From: Neostapfia colusana
Lineage: Eukaryota > Streptophyta > Magnoliopsida > Poales > Poaceae
Reading direction: 5' to 3'
Assembly: GCA_030760725.1 (NCBI GenBank)
Contig: JASWHV010000011.1
Coordinates: 15,339,501 to 15,403,500, forward strand
Length of the DNA: 64,000 nt
Shown here piece by piece: positions 1 through 12,132 of the stretch. Position 1 is the stretch's first letter. Each line of letters starts with the position of its first letter. The position numbers and the translations under genes were made by a program. The notes below the pieces were generated by a model, which saw only the letters and a program-made list of their open reading frames with translations, was not told the origin of the DNA and ran no database searches.

Positions 1-64
1 AATAGAAGTTTACTTCTTATAATTCCTTAGCACTTATGCATATATTTTGTTACATTTCATATAG

Positions 65-1323
65 TAACCGAAGTTGAGGACGCACCGGAGCCGTTGGACG
101 TCCTCCCATCCGATGCTGACTTTCCGTTTAACTCGCAACGTGGCAAGGCTCGGTTTGCATTTAATTACCTTTTACAAAGTTTTTCATTTGTATCACTTAC
201 GTCTAGGTTGAAATGGTTGCATTAGAGTTAAGATGTTTGAAACCCCACTTGCATGACTTTAAATCTTATGAAGGGTTGGGTAGTTTACAGACTCGACGAG
301 TAGAGAAATGCCATCCTAATGTGCTTAGGATCTCGGTAGAAGTCGAGTAGTTGGAATCTACTCGCGATGTAAGAATTTATCACACGGTGTGGAAAAAAGT
401 AAAAAATGGCTTATGATTGTGAAACTGAGACCCAGCAGGGAGGATAGGAGGCAGTGAGCAGAGGTCTCACGTGCATAGCCCTGTTAATGTCGATTGAGGA
501 CCAAGTCTTGTGCGGGCCTGATGAACAAGTATCAAACAGTACCGGATGGCATACTGACATAAGCAGGAAACCGATGTAATTGGTTAACCTGGGTGCCGAG
601 GCTTACCCAACCGTTTTATAGGAGTGGGTTGAGGGTAGCAAGGTGTAAATCTGCCGGTAGGCACAGTCACGCTCCACGCGGGGACCTCCCGTCCGTTACA
701 GATGGACCGGTTCGGCATTTGGGTTTCCTTTGAAATGTTATTGCATACAACAGAGAAGGAAGGTGTGTGGCACCACACTTCTGAAAGTGGGTGTATGTGA
801 CGTGTTGTCCGGGTGTCTCCTGATTGCAATCACCGTCCCTCACGGTTATTAGAGTACCGCTTGTTCACTGTTCTATGACGTAGTAAGAAGTGAAAGAAGC
901 CAGATTAATGATAATATGCTGTGATGAACTATTAATGTTTGGAACCATGTCTGCTGTAGATGTAGAGCTAATTAAGTTTATCTTCCACTTTGGGCATCAC
1001 CACATCGGAGGAAATCTTTTCTTGTTTGATTGTGCACTTCCAACGTGAAAGCTGCCTAAGGCTCATTAAACTGCTGCTATAAAACTGAAAGTAAGGATTA
1101 ACATGTAGGCGTGTCTTTATTAAAATGTCTTTATCCCATATTACTAATCCCTGCATGTAGAGTTTCATGATTAGGGTTGTCGGTTAAACCTTTCTGAGCC
1201 ATCATACTCACGGTTGAAATATTTGAGCTGTGTGCAGGTGAAAGCTATGAGGAGGGGTCTGAGGACGAGGTGGTGCCTCCGTCAAGGTACACGGCCGAGC
1301 TGGAGCCCTGCACGCCGCCGTGA
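65..1323 (+). CDS. LTR-embedded two-exon ORF, F copy
   Basis: This is a candidate spliced reading frame inside the LTR. Exon 1 is 65-142 (78 nt), after the acceptor-like ATAG. Exon 2 is 1238-1323 (86 nt), after TGTGCAG, and ends in TGA. The intron 143-1237 would be GC-AG (GTG/GCAAGG ... GCAG/GT). Exon 1 starts with two loose bases and ends with one; exon 2 starts with two, so the frame continues through a Gly codon with no stop. The acidic peptide has EVEDAPEPLDVL in exon 1 and ESYEEGSEDE ... LEPCTPP in exon 2. A and C LTRs encode related peptides (EPEVLDF; YEEG; EWEP-TP) with the same phases. I see no initiating ATG in these exons, so the first exon is unknown. Function unknown. Confidence 0.5.
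344..364 (+). other. conserved LTR hairpin, F copy
   Basis: CGAGTAG and CTACTCG form a 7-bp stem around the loop TTGGAAT. The same stem occurs in the A, C and E LTRs with different loops. It lies inside the intron predicted for the LTR two-exon ORF. Confidence 0.6.
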
Positions 1324-1576
1324 TCTTCGTTTGAGTGCTTCTTGTGGGTAGCGTCCCTGGGCTGGACGGCTACACTTTTTGCTTAGTTAGTAGAAGAGTG
1401 TTGTATGTATAATACTTCCGCTGTACAGTAAGTTTGTAAAAGACTTCCGCTGTTTTTATATCAAATAAAAGTTTGTATGTTGTTCTTAATCTTTTCTTCT
1501 GTGCTGTTGGGTGCCGCATCGCACGGCACCACCCTATGCGATCCTGGAGTGGGTGAACCATGGGGTGGTGCCCACA

Positions 1577-1666
1577 CTTAAGTGTTTGAACAATACAAAG
1601 AATTTGTGAGCAAGCGCTAGCAGCAGCTACATATTCAGATTCGTCTGTGGATTGTGCAACAAAATT
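1577..1666 (-). pseudogene. Ty1/copia RNase H fragment
   Basis: Read on the minus strand, about 30 codons are open and contain NFVAQSTDESEYVAAASACS followed by QIL and QTLK. This is the typical end of copia-type RNase H (normally like VAQSTAEAEYVAAASACSQ). The match stops exactly where F LTR sequence begins, so F probably inserted into, or was joined to, a copia element here. Upstream of the motif (above 1666) the frame no longer looks like copia. It is a relic, not a functional gene. Confidence 0.8.
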
Positions 1667-1830
1667 TGGTTCACTAAATTCGGGCGCCGGAGAACCGAGG
1701 CAACTGAACGGCGGCGAGTGTTCTTTGGTCTGTGCGAGGGAGAACCGTGGGGCGTGAGGTAGAGAAAATGGTTCACAGCAGAGGCCACGTGCTTAACCTT
1801 CGGTCACCGGCTCACCGAGCACGAGGTGGC
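1667..1830. other. unassigned spacer between copia scrap and element A
   Basis: This is moderately GC-rich DNA with no recognised motif. A short open frame crosses it but resembles nothing I know. GTGGC at 1826-1830 is the left flank of A; the matching right flank is lost, so no target duplication can be tested. Confidence 0.5.
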
Positions 1831-2088
1831 TGTTGCGGACCGGAATTTGCTCATCCAGGATCGCAGAGGGTGGTGCCGCGCGATGCGACACCCGACAGCA
1901 CACGTCATAAGAACACATTATATTACATGGGAAAAACAAACTGAATGTACAAAGTAGTACACTTCTCAGTTACAAACTAGGGTCTTTATTACACAGCGGA
2001 AGTTTCTTTTATACAACTCACGCCCGCCTATCTAGCAAAATTCGGATGCCCAGCCCTAGGGCAACCCACACTAGCTGCACTCCTCAGC

Positions 2089-3293
2089 TCAGCGCGTTAT
2101 GTACGGCTCCCACTCAGCCGTGGTCCCTGACGGAAGGTAACCCTCGCCGGTGGACTCGTACTATGAGTCTGTGGGTGGCTCCTCACCTGAAAAACACTTA
2201 AGCAGCAACCGTGAGCACGATGGCTCAACAAGGCTTAACCGACTCACCTAAGCATGAAACTCTACATGAGGGGTACAATGACATAGGGTAGTAATATTGC
2301 AGCAAATGAACACGCCTACAAGTTCATCCTTAATTCATCTTTTAGCAACAAGTTAACAGTTCGGAAATCTGAAATTTAGTAAGCAATATTTGGTGGCACA
2401 CATGTAGCAATACAATTATATCATAGCAGCAATATTGAATCATAACATTTCATCCATTAGTCTACGTTACGACGCAGTGAATAAGCGGTACACGTCACCG
2501 TGAGGGACGGCAAATCGACTCGATATACACCTGCAGGGAAACCCTAAGAGCACGTCACGTACGCCCACCCGTGGAGCTGCACAGCACGCTCACTCGATGT
2601 CGTACGGGACAACCTTTCACCCAACAGCCCAAACGTCGAACCGGTCTCACCGAAACGAGCAGGAGGTTCCCCACACGGAGCATCTCTCTATGCCCGTTGG
2701 CAGATTTCCACCTTGCTGCCCTCAACCTACACCTATAAATCGGTGTGCTATGCCTCGACACCCAGGGGTTTAGGCTACATCGGTTTATCGGGGCCCATAT
2801 ATCCGATATGCCTTCGGTACGTTCAATACTTTTTCAGCAGGGCCGCACACGGCTCGGTCCTCAATCGACATGGACAGGGCTGCGCACACAAGACTCCCTC
2901 TTGCTGCGCCCTAGCCCCTGTCTAGTCTCATTTTCATTACTAAAGTGATCTCACATCACTCAACCGAACCCGTGTGTCCCAAGCCTAAACTCGCGAGTAG
3001 ATTCCAACTACTCGACTTGTACCGAAGTCCTATGAAACATTTAAGCATAGCATGTCTACTCGAGGTCTTAGACACTACCCTCACTCTTAGGGAAAAATGC
3101 TGGTTATGCAAGTGGGGTTTCATTCATCCTATACCTAATGCACATACATACTTCATATGACCCATGTAAACAAAGTAAAAACTTATAAAAAGGTTAATGC
3201 AAACTTGGGCTTGCCTTGTTGCTGCTGGTCAGTAGTTAGTTCTTCGTCCGGAAGAAGGAAATCTAGCACTTCCGGGATCTCTTCTTCAATGGC
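2089..3293 (-). pseudogene. LTR two-exon ORF, A left copy (broken)
   Basis: Minus strand. Exon 1 is 3293-3215, after the acceptor GTGTAG, and exon 2 is 2186-2089, after TTTTCAG. The intron would be GC-AG (CAAG/GCAAGC). Exon 1 encodes IEEEIPEVLDFLLPDEE, but an extra T in the run near 3239-3243 makes it 79 nt instead of 78 and shifts the frame. Exon 2 (98 nt) has an in-frame TAG where the right copy reads GAG (DS-stop-YEST), then ends with AEWEP and TGA. The sister LTR has the 78-nt exon and the open exon 2, so the ancestral frame was probably intact. Confidence 0.5.
2994..3014 (-). other. conserved LTR hairpin, A left copy
   Basis: CGAGTAG/CTACTCG stem with a 7-nt loop, identical in sense to the F copy. 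The A right copy (13293-13313) has CGACTAG in one arm, a single change that breaks one pair. Confidence 0.6.
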
Positions 3294-5061
3294 TACACGT
3301 TGAATACAATACTACATGTAAATTTAAATGCAATGTGTAAACTTGGATACTCATTTACTAATAACTCTAGCTATCCCTCCCCTTTAGTTCGGAAATTTTT
3401 ATTGTGGCTTGGTAGGGTCCTAACCAGAGTCTTGACCAAGTTCCATTTGAAACAAAGTTCATTTGAACCTTGTACAAATAAAAGCCCATTTGGTCAATAT
3501 TCGAGCCTCTGAATAATTCCAGGGGTTTTCATGGCTCTAACCATTACTTTCTGGAAACTAGACCTTAAGATGGTTCTAATGGAATTGGTTTCATGTCATT
3601 TGAAGAATTCTACTGGAAGTTATGCCCTACTTAAGATTGGAGAAAATCTGAAAAATGTTTCTGTACATTTTTCTATTTTCTCAGGGCAGTTCTCTTAATC
3701 ACCCCATCAGGGTAACTAAATGAACTTGGATGAGTCTGAAAATTTTACTGGGATTCAAGGATTTTCTACTGAACCTCTCAGCCAAATTTCAGAATTTTTC
3801 ATAAAGTAGTTCTCCAGATAAAATTCCCACTAGTTTAAAATTTAGGGATTTAATTCTGGAAAACTATTCACTTTCATGAGCTGAATTTGCTATTGCTGTA
3901 AAGTACTCAGAATTCTGAGTTCAGCAAAATTTGGTTCATCAAATTTGGAGTTTCCTAGCCAAAGTTCTATTCATTTGAAGTTTGAACTAAAACTGGAAAT
4001 TCGAATAAAATTTAAACTCTGCGGGTGGGGTCCCCCGGCTACGTGTCAGCTCCTCAGCTAACCCACACCGGAGCCCGCAGAATCACCCGCGCAGCCACAC
4101 GGAATCCCGGTGCTGCAGCAAATCCCGAGCGCCCTCAGCAGCGACTGACACGCGGGGCCCGCAAGGCTTCTTCCACCTCGCGCTCCCGCGGCTCCCCGCC
4201 GCTGAGCTCGCCGGAGCTCTCGCCGGAGAGGGGTTCCAGCCCCCGGAGCTCACTGATTCTCGCCGCCTGTGCCTAACTTGACTCGGAGAACACGCTGGTG
4301 CCCTCGCCGGAGCTTGACAACCGCCGGAACAGGGCTCCCGACGGCAACAGCGGCCGGAAGCTCACCGGCGACGTCGAACTCAGCATCCCCTGCACCTTTT
4401 TCAATGCGGTTTGCTCGGGGAGCTCCGCTGACACCCGCTGATCATGGATATGGGCACCGATCTCTGTGGAAACAGCTGCAACTACGACCTCACCGGTGAC
4501 CTAGACCGGAAATCGGCGCCGATGCAAAAAGCTCGAAGAACATCGCCCCTACTCGATGAAACTCGATGATTTCTGATCCCAGAGATGCGTGGGCAAGTCT
4601 AGATCATGTCCTTAGCTCTGCCTAAGGAGTGGTGGCTTACTTGCTCCGAATTTCCGAATTCCTCACGGTTCGGTTCTCAACACCCCGACGCGCTAATCCC
4701 TCAAATACTTTGCCGATCGTGCGAGATAGAGGGCGAGGTCAGTATGGTCGTGATCAGTACCTCGAGGCGGTCCTTTCTTGCGTTGCTCGTCGGGCACGAG
4801 AGCGTCTGTGCTGGCCGGACGCCGGCGATCAGAGAGGGCGGCGTTTCTGTGCTCACGCGGAATCGAGAAAGAAGCTCGGTAGGGGGGTTCTCGTTTGGAA
4901 AGCAGGAGGAAGGCGGCGTGGGCTGTGCGCTGGCCTTTGAGCCGCGGTTTTGGCACCGTGAGGTGGCCCTGTGCTGCCTCGGTGGCTCGCCGTCGCTCCC
5001 TGCCTCGCACGCGAAGCCGAGACCCGGCTGCAACAACCGACTGAGTACTCGTGTGTGCAGC

Positions 5062-5072
5062 TGACATGTGGG
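5062..5072 (-). promoter_or_regulatory. CCCACATGTCA promoter motif in A LTR
   Basis: On the minus strand this reads CCCACATGTCA and is followed about 30 bp later by CAGTCGGTT. C2 has CCCACATGTCA (31840) followed by CAGTCGGTTCC, and E has the 11-mer (56308). It marks the probable core promoter zone of these LTRs. Inference from position and conservation only. Confidence 0.4.
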
Positions 5073-5690
5073 CCTCCCCTTCTCTTCTTTTTCCAAATTT
5101 CTTTTCTGGTTTTTGCTAATTATCCCACCAGCTACTCACAATTTAATGTGAGACTTAGCCCCCAAGTTTAGGTTCAAATTTAAGTCCTCCAATTTGAATT
5201 TTGGTTGGTCCAATTTGCTTCATATTTAAACTGAATTTCAAATTCAGTTTTGAATTATTGCAAATTTGGCTCCCGACAAGATGAACTCCAATGGGGATGA
5301 AATTTGGTGGGCTTACTCAGAAAAATGTGCTGAGTTTGAATATGAAGCTAACTTTTGAATTTGAGTGATGAAAGTTGCTACAATTTGAATTTACATTCAA
5401 ATTGGCCTCTTTTTCAAATACCTCTAAAAGTGCCTCAAAAAGTGTTGGATTTACATGAAACTTGGTCTGAACCTTCCCAAGACTTTTGAAGTTCTAGGGG
5501 TGAGCTCAACCTCTCCTGTTCATGTTTAAAATTCCCACTTTTTGTGAAAATGAAGGCTTTCCCCTCTAATAACTCTTTTGATGGAGGTTACTTGCTCTTC
5601 ACAATATTTCCTAAGATATCCACAATAAAAACTGTGGTGTTGTGAGGTGAAGAAAATGTTTTTGCAAGTCCCTTTTCATGGGCTTTTACA

Positions 5691-5705
5691 TCCCTCCCCC
5701 CTTAA
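5691..5705 (-). other. A polypurine tract
   Basis: On the minus strand it reads TTAAGGGGGGAGGGA directly before the 3' LTR start TGTAAAAG. It is the plus-strand DNA primer. The same block, preceded by CTCGGGACGA, occurs in C1 and C2. Confidence 0.9.
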
Positions 5706-5756
5706 AAGAATTTCGTCCCGAGATTACAAAGGAAGAGATGGCGATGTAGTAGGGAC

Positions 5757-8700
5757 TTACCCGTGTTGAGAAGCCATGAACTCCGGGTAATTTGAGCGAA
5801 GGAATTCCTCGTTCTCCCACGTCACTTCTTCGGCGGTGTGGTTGCTCCAGAGTATTTTGTAGAACCACAACGTTCTGCTACGGATGGTTCGGGCTTTCTC
5901 ATCAAGAATTTCCACCGGATATTCATCATATGTTAAATCCGGTTTCAACTCGCCAATGTCTTCGATAGGAACAGCAGCTGTATGCTTCAAACATTTTGGC
6001 AGTTGCGAAACATGGAAGATATCATGGACACCAGCAAGGGATGCCGGTAGCTCCAATCGATACGCTGCTGGTCCACACTTCTCGGTGATAGCATAGGGTC
6101 CAATGAAACGGGGAGCGAGCTTCCCCTTCACACCGAACCGGTGCACGCCCTTCATCGGAGACACGCGGAGGTACACGTGTTCCCCAACGTCAAAGTGCAA
6201 TGGTCTACGCCTCTTATCAGCATAGCTCTTTTGTTGGGATTGAGCGGCCTTCAAGTTAGCTTGAATCCCCCGAACGCGCTCTTCGCCGTCGTTCACCACA
6301 TCAACCCCAAATGTGACCCTTTCACCGGACTCGCACCAATTTAATGGGGTGCGGCATTTGCCACCGTAGAGAGCTTCGTAGGGTGCCATCTTGATACTCG
6401 CCTGATAGCCGTTGTTGTACGAGAATTCGGCCAATGGTAGGTGATCATCCCAGTTCCTACCATGGTGGATGGCACATGCTCTCAACACGTCTTCCAGAAC
6501 TTGATTCACCCTCTCTGTCTGGCCATCTGTCTGAGGGTGATAGGCGGAGCTCCTAATCAACTTAGTACCCAATGCAGCGTGTAGCTGCTCCCAAAAGCGA
6601 GATACAAATAATGCACCTCGATCTGAGACAATGGTCTTGGGTACCCCGTATAGGCATAGAATCTTCGCTATGTATAGCTCCGCATATTTGCTGGCATTGT
6701 AACGTGTATTCACCGGAATGAAGTGAGCCGTCTTGGTTAACCGATCAACGATTACCCATATGGAATCATGCTTGTTGGATGTTAGGGGTAATCCCACAAT
6801 GAAATCCATGCTCACATCTTCCCATTTCCATGCCGGGATCTTCAGGGGTTGTAGCAGCCCTGACTTCTTCATGTGATCAGCTTTCACTCGTCGGCACGTA
6901 TCACACTCGGATACGTACTTCGCTACCTCCCGCTTCGTCCGTGTCCACCAAAATTTCTTTTTCAAATCTTGGTACATTTTGTTGCTGCCCGGATGAATGG
7001 AGTATTTGGACAAGTGGGCTTCATCGAGGAGCTTCTTCCTCAACTCCATATCCCGGGGTACGACTATGCGGTCATTGAACCATAGCGTCCCCTCATCATC
7101 TTTCCGGAAACACTTGATCTCTCCATTGTCTATCCGTCTCAGGAGATGTGCCATGCCTTTATCCGTCTTCTGAGCTGCAATGATTTCCTCCCTAATAGTA
7201 GGGATGAGGGCAAGGTTGTACAGCGATCCATAAGGAACCAAGTATAAACTTAGCTCTTCCTTCTCCACTGGTGTAATGGTGAGGTGATGGACATGTGATT
7301 TCCGACTCAGCGCGTCGGCAACCACATTCGCCTAGCCGGGGTGGTAGTTAATCTCAATTTCATAGTCCTTGATCAATTCTAACCACCTCCTTTGCCTCAT
7401 ATTCAGCACCTTCTGGGTGAAAATGTATTTCAAGCTCTTGTGGTCGGTGTAGAGGTGCACCAGATTCCCCAGGAGATAGTGCCTCCACATTTTCAGCGCC
7501 AACACCACGGCAGCAAGCTCAAGATCATGAGTAGGATAATGCTGCTCATGGTTCCGAAGTTGGCGTGAGCCATAGGCGACCACACGTCCTTCTTGCATCA
7601 ACATGCAGCCGAGCCCAATACCGGACGCGTCACAGTACAAGTCAAAGGGCTTTGTTGTATCCGGCTGAGCTAAGACCGGGGCTGTGGTGAGATGCTTCAC
7701 CAATGTTTGGAATGCTCCTTCACACGCCATGTTCCAAACATATTTCGTCCCTTTCTTCAGCAATTCTGTCATCGGTTTAGCAAGCTTGGAGAAACTTGGA
7801 ATAAATCTCCGATAGTATCCTGCTAACCCGAGGAAGCTTCTGACTTCATGAACTGAAGTGGGAGCTTTCCATTTCAGCACTTGCTCTATTTTGCTTGGGT
7901 CAACCGCAATGCCTTCTGCTGAGATGATATGTCCCAAGAATGGCACTTGGCTGATCCAAAACTCGCATTTACTGAACTTGGCGTAGATCTTGTGGTCTCG
8001 CAATCGTTGAAGAACGATCCTCAAGTGTTCGGCATGTTCGGCTTCTGTCTTGGAGTAAACCAAGATATCGTCAATGAACACTACCACGAACTTGTCCAGC
8101 TCCAGCATGAACACTGAGTTCATGAGATACATGAAATGGGCTGGAGCGTTTGTGAGACCAAAGGACATGACAAGATATTCATATAATCCATATCTCGTCG
8201 AGAAGGCCGTCTTCGGGATATCCTCCGCCCGGATCTTGATCTGGTGATATCCAGAGCGAAGGTCCATCTTGGAGAATACACTTGCACCCACAAGTTGATC
8301 AAATAATATGTCGATGCGGGGCAGTGGATACTTATTCTTGATGGTGACGGCGTTGAGCGGCCGGTAGTCCACACACAACCTCAGGGTTTCATCCTTCTTC
8401 TTTACAAACAGCGCCAAGCATCCCCAAGGCGAGGAACTCGGCCTAATGAAACCCTTGCTCAACAGATCATTGAGCTGTTCTTTTAGTTCAGCCAGCTCAT
8501 TGGGAGCCATTTTGTATGGTCTCCGTGATATGGGCGTAGTCCTGGTTGTGAGCTCGATCTTGAACTCGACATCCCGCTCCGGTGGCATGCCCGGAAGATC
8601 ATCCGGGAACACGTCGGGGTACTCCCGGACCACGGGGATGTCTTCTAACTTGAGAGCTTCAGCGTTATTAATTGCTAAAACTTCCCGGACTGGCGTGTCT

Positions 8701-10286
8701 AACACCATGGAATGCGGACGGTGGAATGGAGAATTTAAGTGAACCGTCCGTTTCCGAGTCTCTAGGACAGCGCCATGGTATTGTAGCCATGACATCCCTA
8801 AGATTGCATCAATCTTTTGTCCCATAAGGATTATCAAAGTGGTGGGATATAGTTTCCCACCTAAGCACAAAGGTGCCTTTGGAATCATCATATTAGCTGA
8901 AATCTTCCCTCCCGGTGAGTAGATCATATAAGTGCAGTCGGTTGGGAAGACTTGCATTTGATGCTTAGCCACATAGGATGCACTTATCAAGCTGTGGGTT
9001 GCACCAGAATCAAACAATATGACGATGGCTTGATGGTTGAGAGTAAACGTACCCGCCAGCATGTTGTCTCCCTCCGGGGCGTCCTCATTGTCGAGGTTGT
9101 GGACGCCTCCAGTCCGCTGACCAACCTTCTTCACCGGAGGTCGGCCTCGAGCGCCGCCTTGAAACTGGGCTTGCCCGCTGCTCTGCTGCCCATGGGGACA
9201 GTCCTTCGCGAAGTGGCCCGCCTGGCCACACGTGAAGCAGGTGAAACTGGGTGGTCCCCCGCTGATCGATGGACGGAATCCCGGGGCGCGTTGTGGCAGT
9301 GGCAACACCCGGGGTACCGTCTGCTGCTGCTGCTGTCTTGGTGGAGGCATCGGCGGACGGAACGAGGGTGACTGGAACGGACGTCCCCCGAACCGTTGAG
9401 GTCGCGCCGGTGGATGCCACTGCTGCCCGGATGGTGTCCGATACACCATACGGTACTTCTGGGGCGCGCCACCACCGCTGCTAGGTGGAGCGCTGCGCTT
9501 CCTCTGCTCAGCTGCCAACTCCCGCTGAGCATCCTCTTGCATAATCGCGGCATTGACTAGGTCGTTGAAAGTGCCGCGATTCCACAGAACGAGGTGCGTC
9601 TTCATTTCGGGGTGTAACCCCCGATAGAAATGCTCCCTCTTCTTCTCCTCCGTGGAGATATAGTCTGACGCATATTGCGCCAGATGGTTGAAGGCACGGG
9701 AGTAGTCATGGGCACTCCTCCTGCCCTGCTTCGGCTCCAAGAATTCTTGGAACTTCCTCTTCATGATTCCGGGAGGAATGTGGTAGGTGCGGAACGCCTC
9801 CCGGAACTCTTGCCATTCCACGGCCTGGCCAGCCGGACGTGAGGCGACATAGTTCGCCCACCACGCACCAGCGGCACCGTGGAGTTGCTGCGCTGCGAAC
9901 AGAGTCTTCTGCCGCTCCGTACATTGGAGCAGCCCGAACTTGGACTCGATGGTCCGCAGCCAGTTGTCCTCCTCCAGTGGTTCTTCGGCTTCGGTGAACA
10001 CTGGAGGGTGCGTACTCATGAAGTCCGAGTACGACACTTCCCGGGGCTCACGAGGCCCTCTATCTTGACGTCCCCCCGCCTGGGACGTATTCTGCACGAT
10101 CGTGCGGAGCAGGTCGGTCTGCTCCTCACGACCTCCCACCAGTGCCGCTATCACATCCGCTAGAGTAAGCGGAGGCGGCGGTGGTGGCTGCTGCTGCGGG
10201 GTGCTGTCGTAGGCCGGTGGCTGGGAGTCATCGCCTCCCCCTTGCCTAGAGCCACCAACCTCGTGCGTGGTCCTAGTGCGATCCAT
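5757..10286 (-). pseudogene. A gag-pol polyprotein, one nonsense codon
   Basis: This is a frame of 1509 codons that would give capsid, protease, reverse transcriptase, RNase H and integrase. I start it at the ATG 10286 (MDRTRTTHEVGG), which matches the C2 start (MTRTRANPDVGG); the frame stays open 44 codons further upstream but without similarity. Seen in order: gag; zinc knuckle CFTCGQAGHFAKDC near residue 349; protease LFDSGATHS near 422; RT core FIDDILVYSK near 736; RNase H YCDASG near 883; integrase with MDFIVGLP near 1160, SDRG near 1220 and TDGQTERVNQ; and a C-terminal chromodomain ending near 1505. The only break is TAG at 7334-7332, where C2 has AAG (HPG-stop-ANVVADALS). Termination there leaves gag to RNase H but no integrase. 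Confidence 0.93.
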
Positions 10287-12115
10287 CTGCAACCATACGA
10301 CAATAACATCAGTCCTGCAACATATTGCATGCAGTCCAAATGAAAATAGGCGTAACAACATAATGACAATGAAAATATGCGATACATCTCGTATGTAGAT
10401 AATGTAATAAATTTGCACAAGCTACACCATTACCAGACCAAACACAAGCTAGTTTAATCCAACTTGATGAACCTCCACTTTGGAATCTCACCATAACTAG
10501 GTTTGGTCACTACGAGATATTACTATCGCTTTGTCATCACGTATACCACCCTTAGGGTACAACACCCTCTCCAATGAGTTCAAACTGTCATTCTTCTGTC
10601 AGAATGACCAGTTTCTACCTATTCCCAGTTTTGACCTGGTTCTGGGCATTTTCATGACTCAAGTTGAATATCAAAGTTAAAGTTAACTTCAGTATATTTC
10701 CAACGAGTATTCATTTGCCCCCAGATCAGCTTTGGTTAAATAGTTATGCTAATTCAAAGTCAGCAGAGTTTCTGGAAGAATTTTAACAGCACCTCCCCTG
10801 GAAGTGGCTATTTTCAACCCTGGTTTTCCACTGAAATCTGTGCTGAAATTTCAGAAACTTTGAATTGCAAAGATGTCACACATCTTCTACTCTTTCTAAG
10901 GATGCATCATATGAAAATTTTTTACTTTTCTACTGGGAGTTATCATTGAAAAACAGAACAGTCCAGAGAATGTTTCACTCTGTCCTGGTTCTGGACAGTT
11001 TACATTTCTCTGTTAATTAAGCCATCTTAAGGTGAGTTTCAGCTCTGGAAGTCTACAACAAAGTTGTAGAATACTTCAATACCTTTCCAGAACTATATAG
11101 CACACCTCCCTGGGCTAAAGAACCTGTGAGTTATGCTCTGTTGAAGTTCGGCAATCTTGCTGCCAAAACAGAGCACTCTGTTTTTCAGTCTTTTGGAACT
11201 ACACTCATCCCTTTTCGATTTGTCTACCAAACCAGGGTCCTAATTGTTGAAACTATAGAGTTTAATTCCTTGTTATCTATATTATCATGCATATGCCTAC
11301 AATATCACGGTACTACGTTCCTCACAAAAGAAAATCCTAACCGAATTATACCGGCATATACGTCTCAAGTGTGGCACTAAACGGTCTCTCGCACACGTTT
11401 TCTACATGGATACATACGTGGTTAGTACCTGCAGAAGACCACACAATAATGGTGCACTCAATGGTTGTTCATTTCAGGCAGGACCATATTTAAAGTTAAA
11501 TACAAACACCCGTATCATTTCCATACGGCTGTCCTTGAGTTAAGTCACGTCTCAAGGTACGTGATCGTGTTTCAACACCACACGATGGGGAACCCGAGTA
11601 TGTCATGAACGGGTCATCACGGTTGGGAATGTTATCAACCGAACAGATACCACCTACTGCCCGGTAGGGCACGCCGATGGCAAGCGCTGCGTATGTCCTC
11701 CTGGGCTACTTCCAGACGAACACACTCTCGCGTTACTGACCACGCGATGGGGTCTCCACTTACTTGCCTAATGCACGCTAGGGATCAACGTTTCATATGA
11801 GCTCAGGGACATGAAGAGTCCAAGAGGTTCATACTGACGTCTCACACCAAGCTGTGAGACTCAATCCCTGAACCACGTTCCTCGTCAGGGGGAGCTAACC
11901 GAAATTGAACCACTTTCGGTGGCGTTCCTTACCATGCTTACCAGAGCGTAGGTGCGTCGTTACATAATTAAAATTCAGAAGTATAACACATAAGTTAGTC
12001 TTTGCTACTTTAAGTAACTATGCTAATATAGTCCTTACTTGGGCAACTACCGAATCCTCACCGTAACCTAAGTTTTCCCATAAGGTAGTCCTTAAGTGAT
12101 GTGCTATCCCCACTG
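10287..12115 (-). other. A leader with candidate intron
   Basis: About 1.8 kb of AT-rich untranslated leader separates primer site and gag; no ORF0 is present. On the minus strand TTCTGCAG/GTACTAACC at 11429/11428 looks like a splice donor, and TGGTTGCAG at 10295-10287 directly precedes the gag ATG as an acceptor. The implied intron is 1142 bp. The donor block has counterparts in C1, C2 and E. Confidence 0.45.
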
Positions 12116-12129
12116 TAGCTCTGATACCA
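12116..12129 (-). other. A primer binding site, initiator tRNA-Met
   Basis: The minus strand reads TGGTATCAGAGCTA, complementary to the 3' end of plant initiator tRNA-Met. A 3-nt spacer (TCC) separates it from the 5' LTR end. It fixes the element's orientation. Confidence 0.95.
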
Positions 12130-12132
12130 GGA

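Larger units (their letters stand above)
1..1576 (+). mobile_element. LTR fragment of long-LTR Ty3 element F (3' part)
   Basis: The stretch aligns by eye with the 3' 1.6-1.7 kb of the E LTR and, in reverse, with the A LTR. Shared landmarks are the GGCAAGGCTCGGTTTGCAT block near 143, the CGAGTAG hairpin at 344, the CGATTGAGGACC block near 490, an AATAAA signal at 1464 and the end block GGCACCACCCTATGCGAT near 1523. No primer site follows the end, so it is a 3' LTR or a solo LTR whose remainder lies left of the window. The exact end is uncertain: 1576 is chosen because copia coding sequence starts at 1577 and the LTR would then finish in CA. Confidence 0.75.
1831..5690 (-). repeat. A 3' LTR, complete, 3860 bp
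   Basis: It starts TGTTGCGG and ends TTTTACA on the plus strand. It is nearly identical along its length to 12133-15861. Its plus-strand right end touches the polypurine tract, as expected for the 3' LTR of a minus-strand element. The GC-rich part at 4020-5075 is probably the promoter and first transcribed region; the rest is AT-rich. The several short ORFs here are unsupported. It carries a broken copy of the two-exon ORF and an intact CGAGTAG hairpin. Confidence 0.93.

Noticed and set aside
4025..5171. Several overlapping ORFs of 66-152 codons on both strands in the GC-rich part of the A LTR, repeated near 14566-15475
   Set aside because: They lie in the probable promoter and first transcribed zone, are open because of GC content, overlap on both strands and show no family motif. 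Copies differ by length-changing indels.
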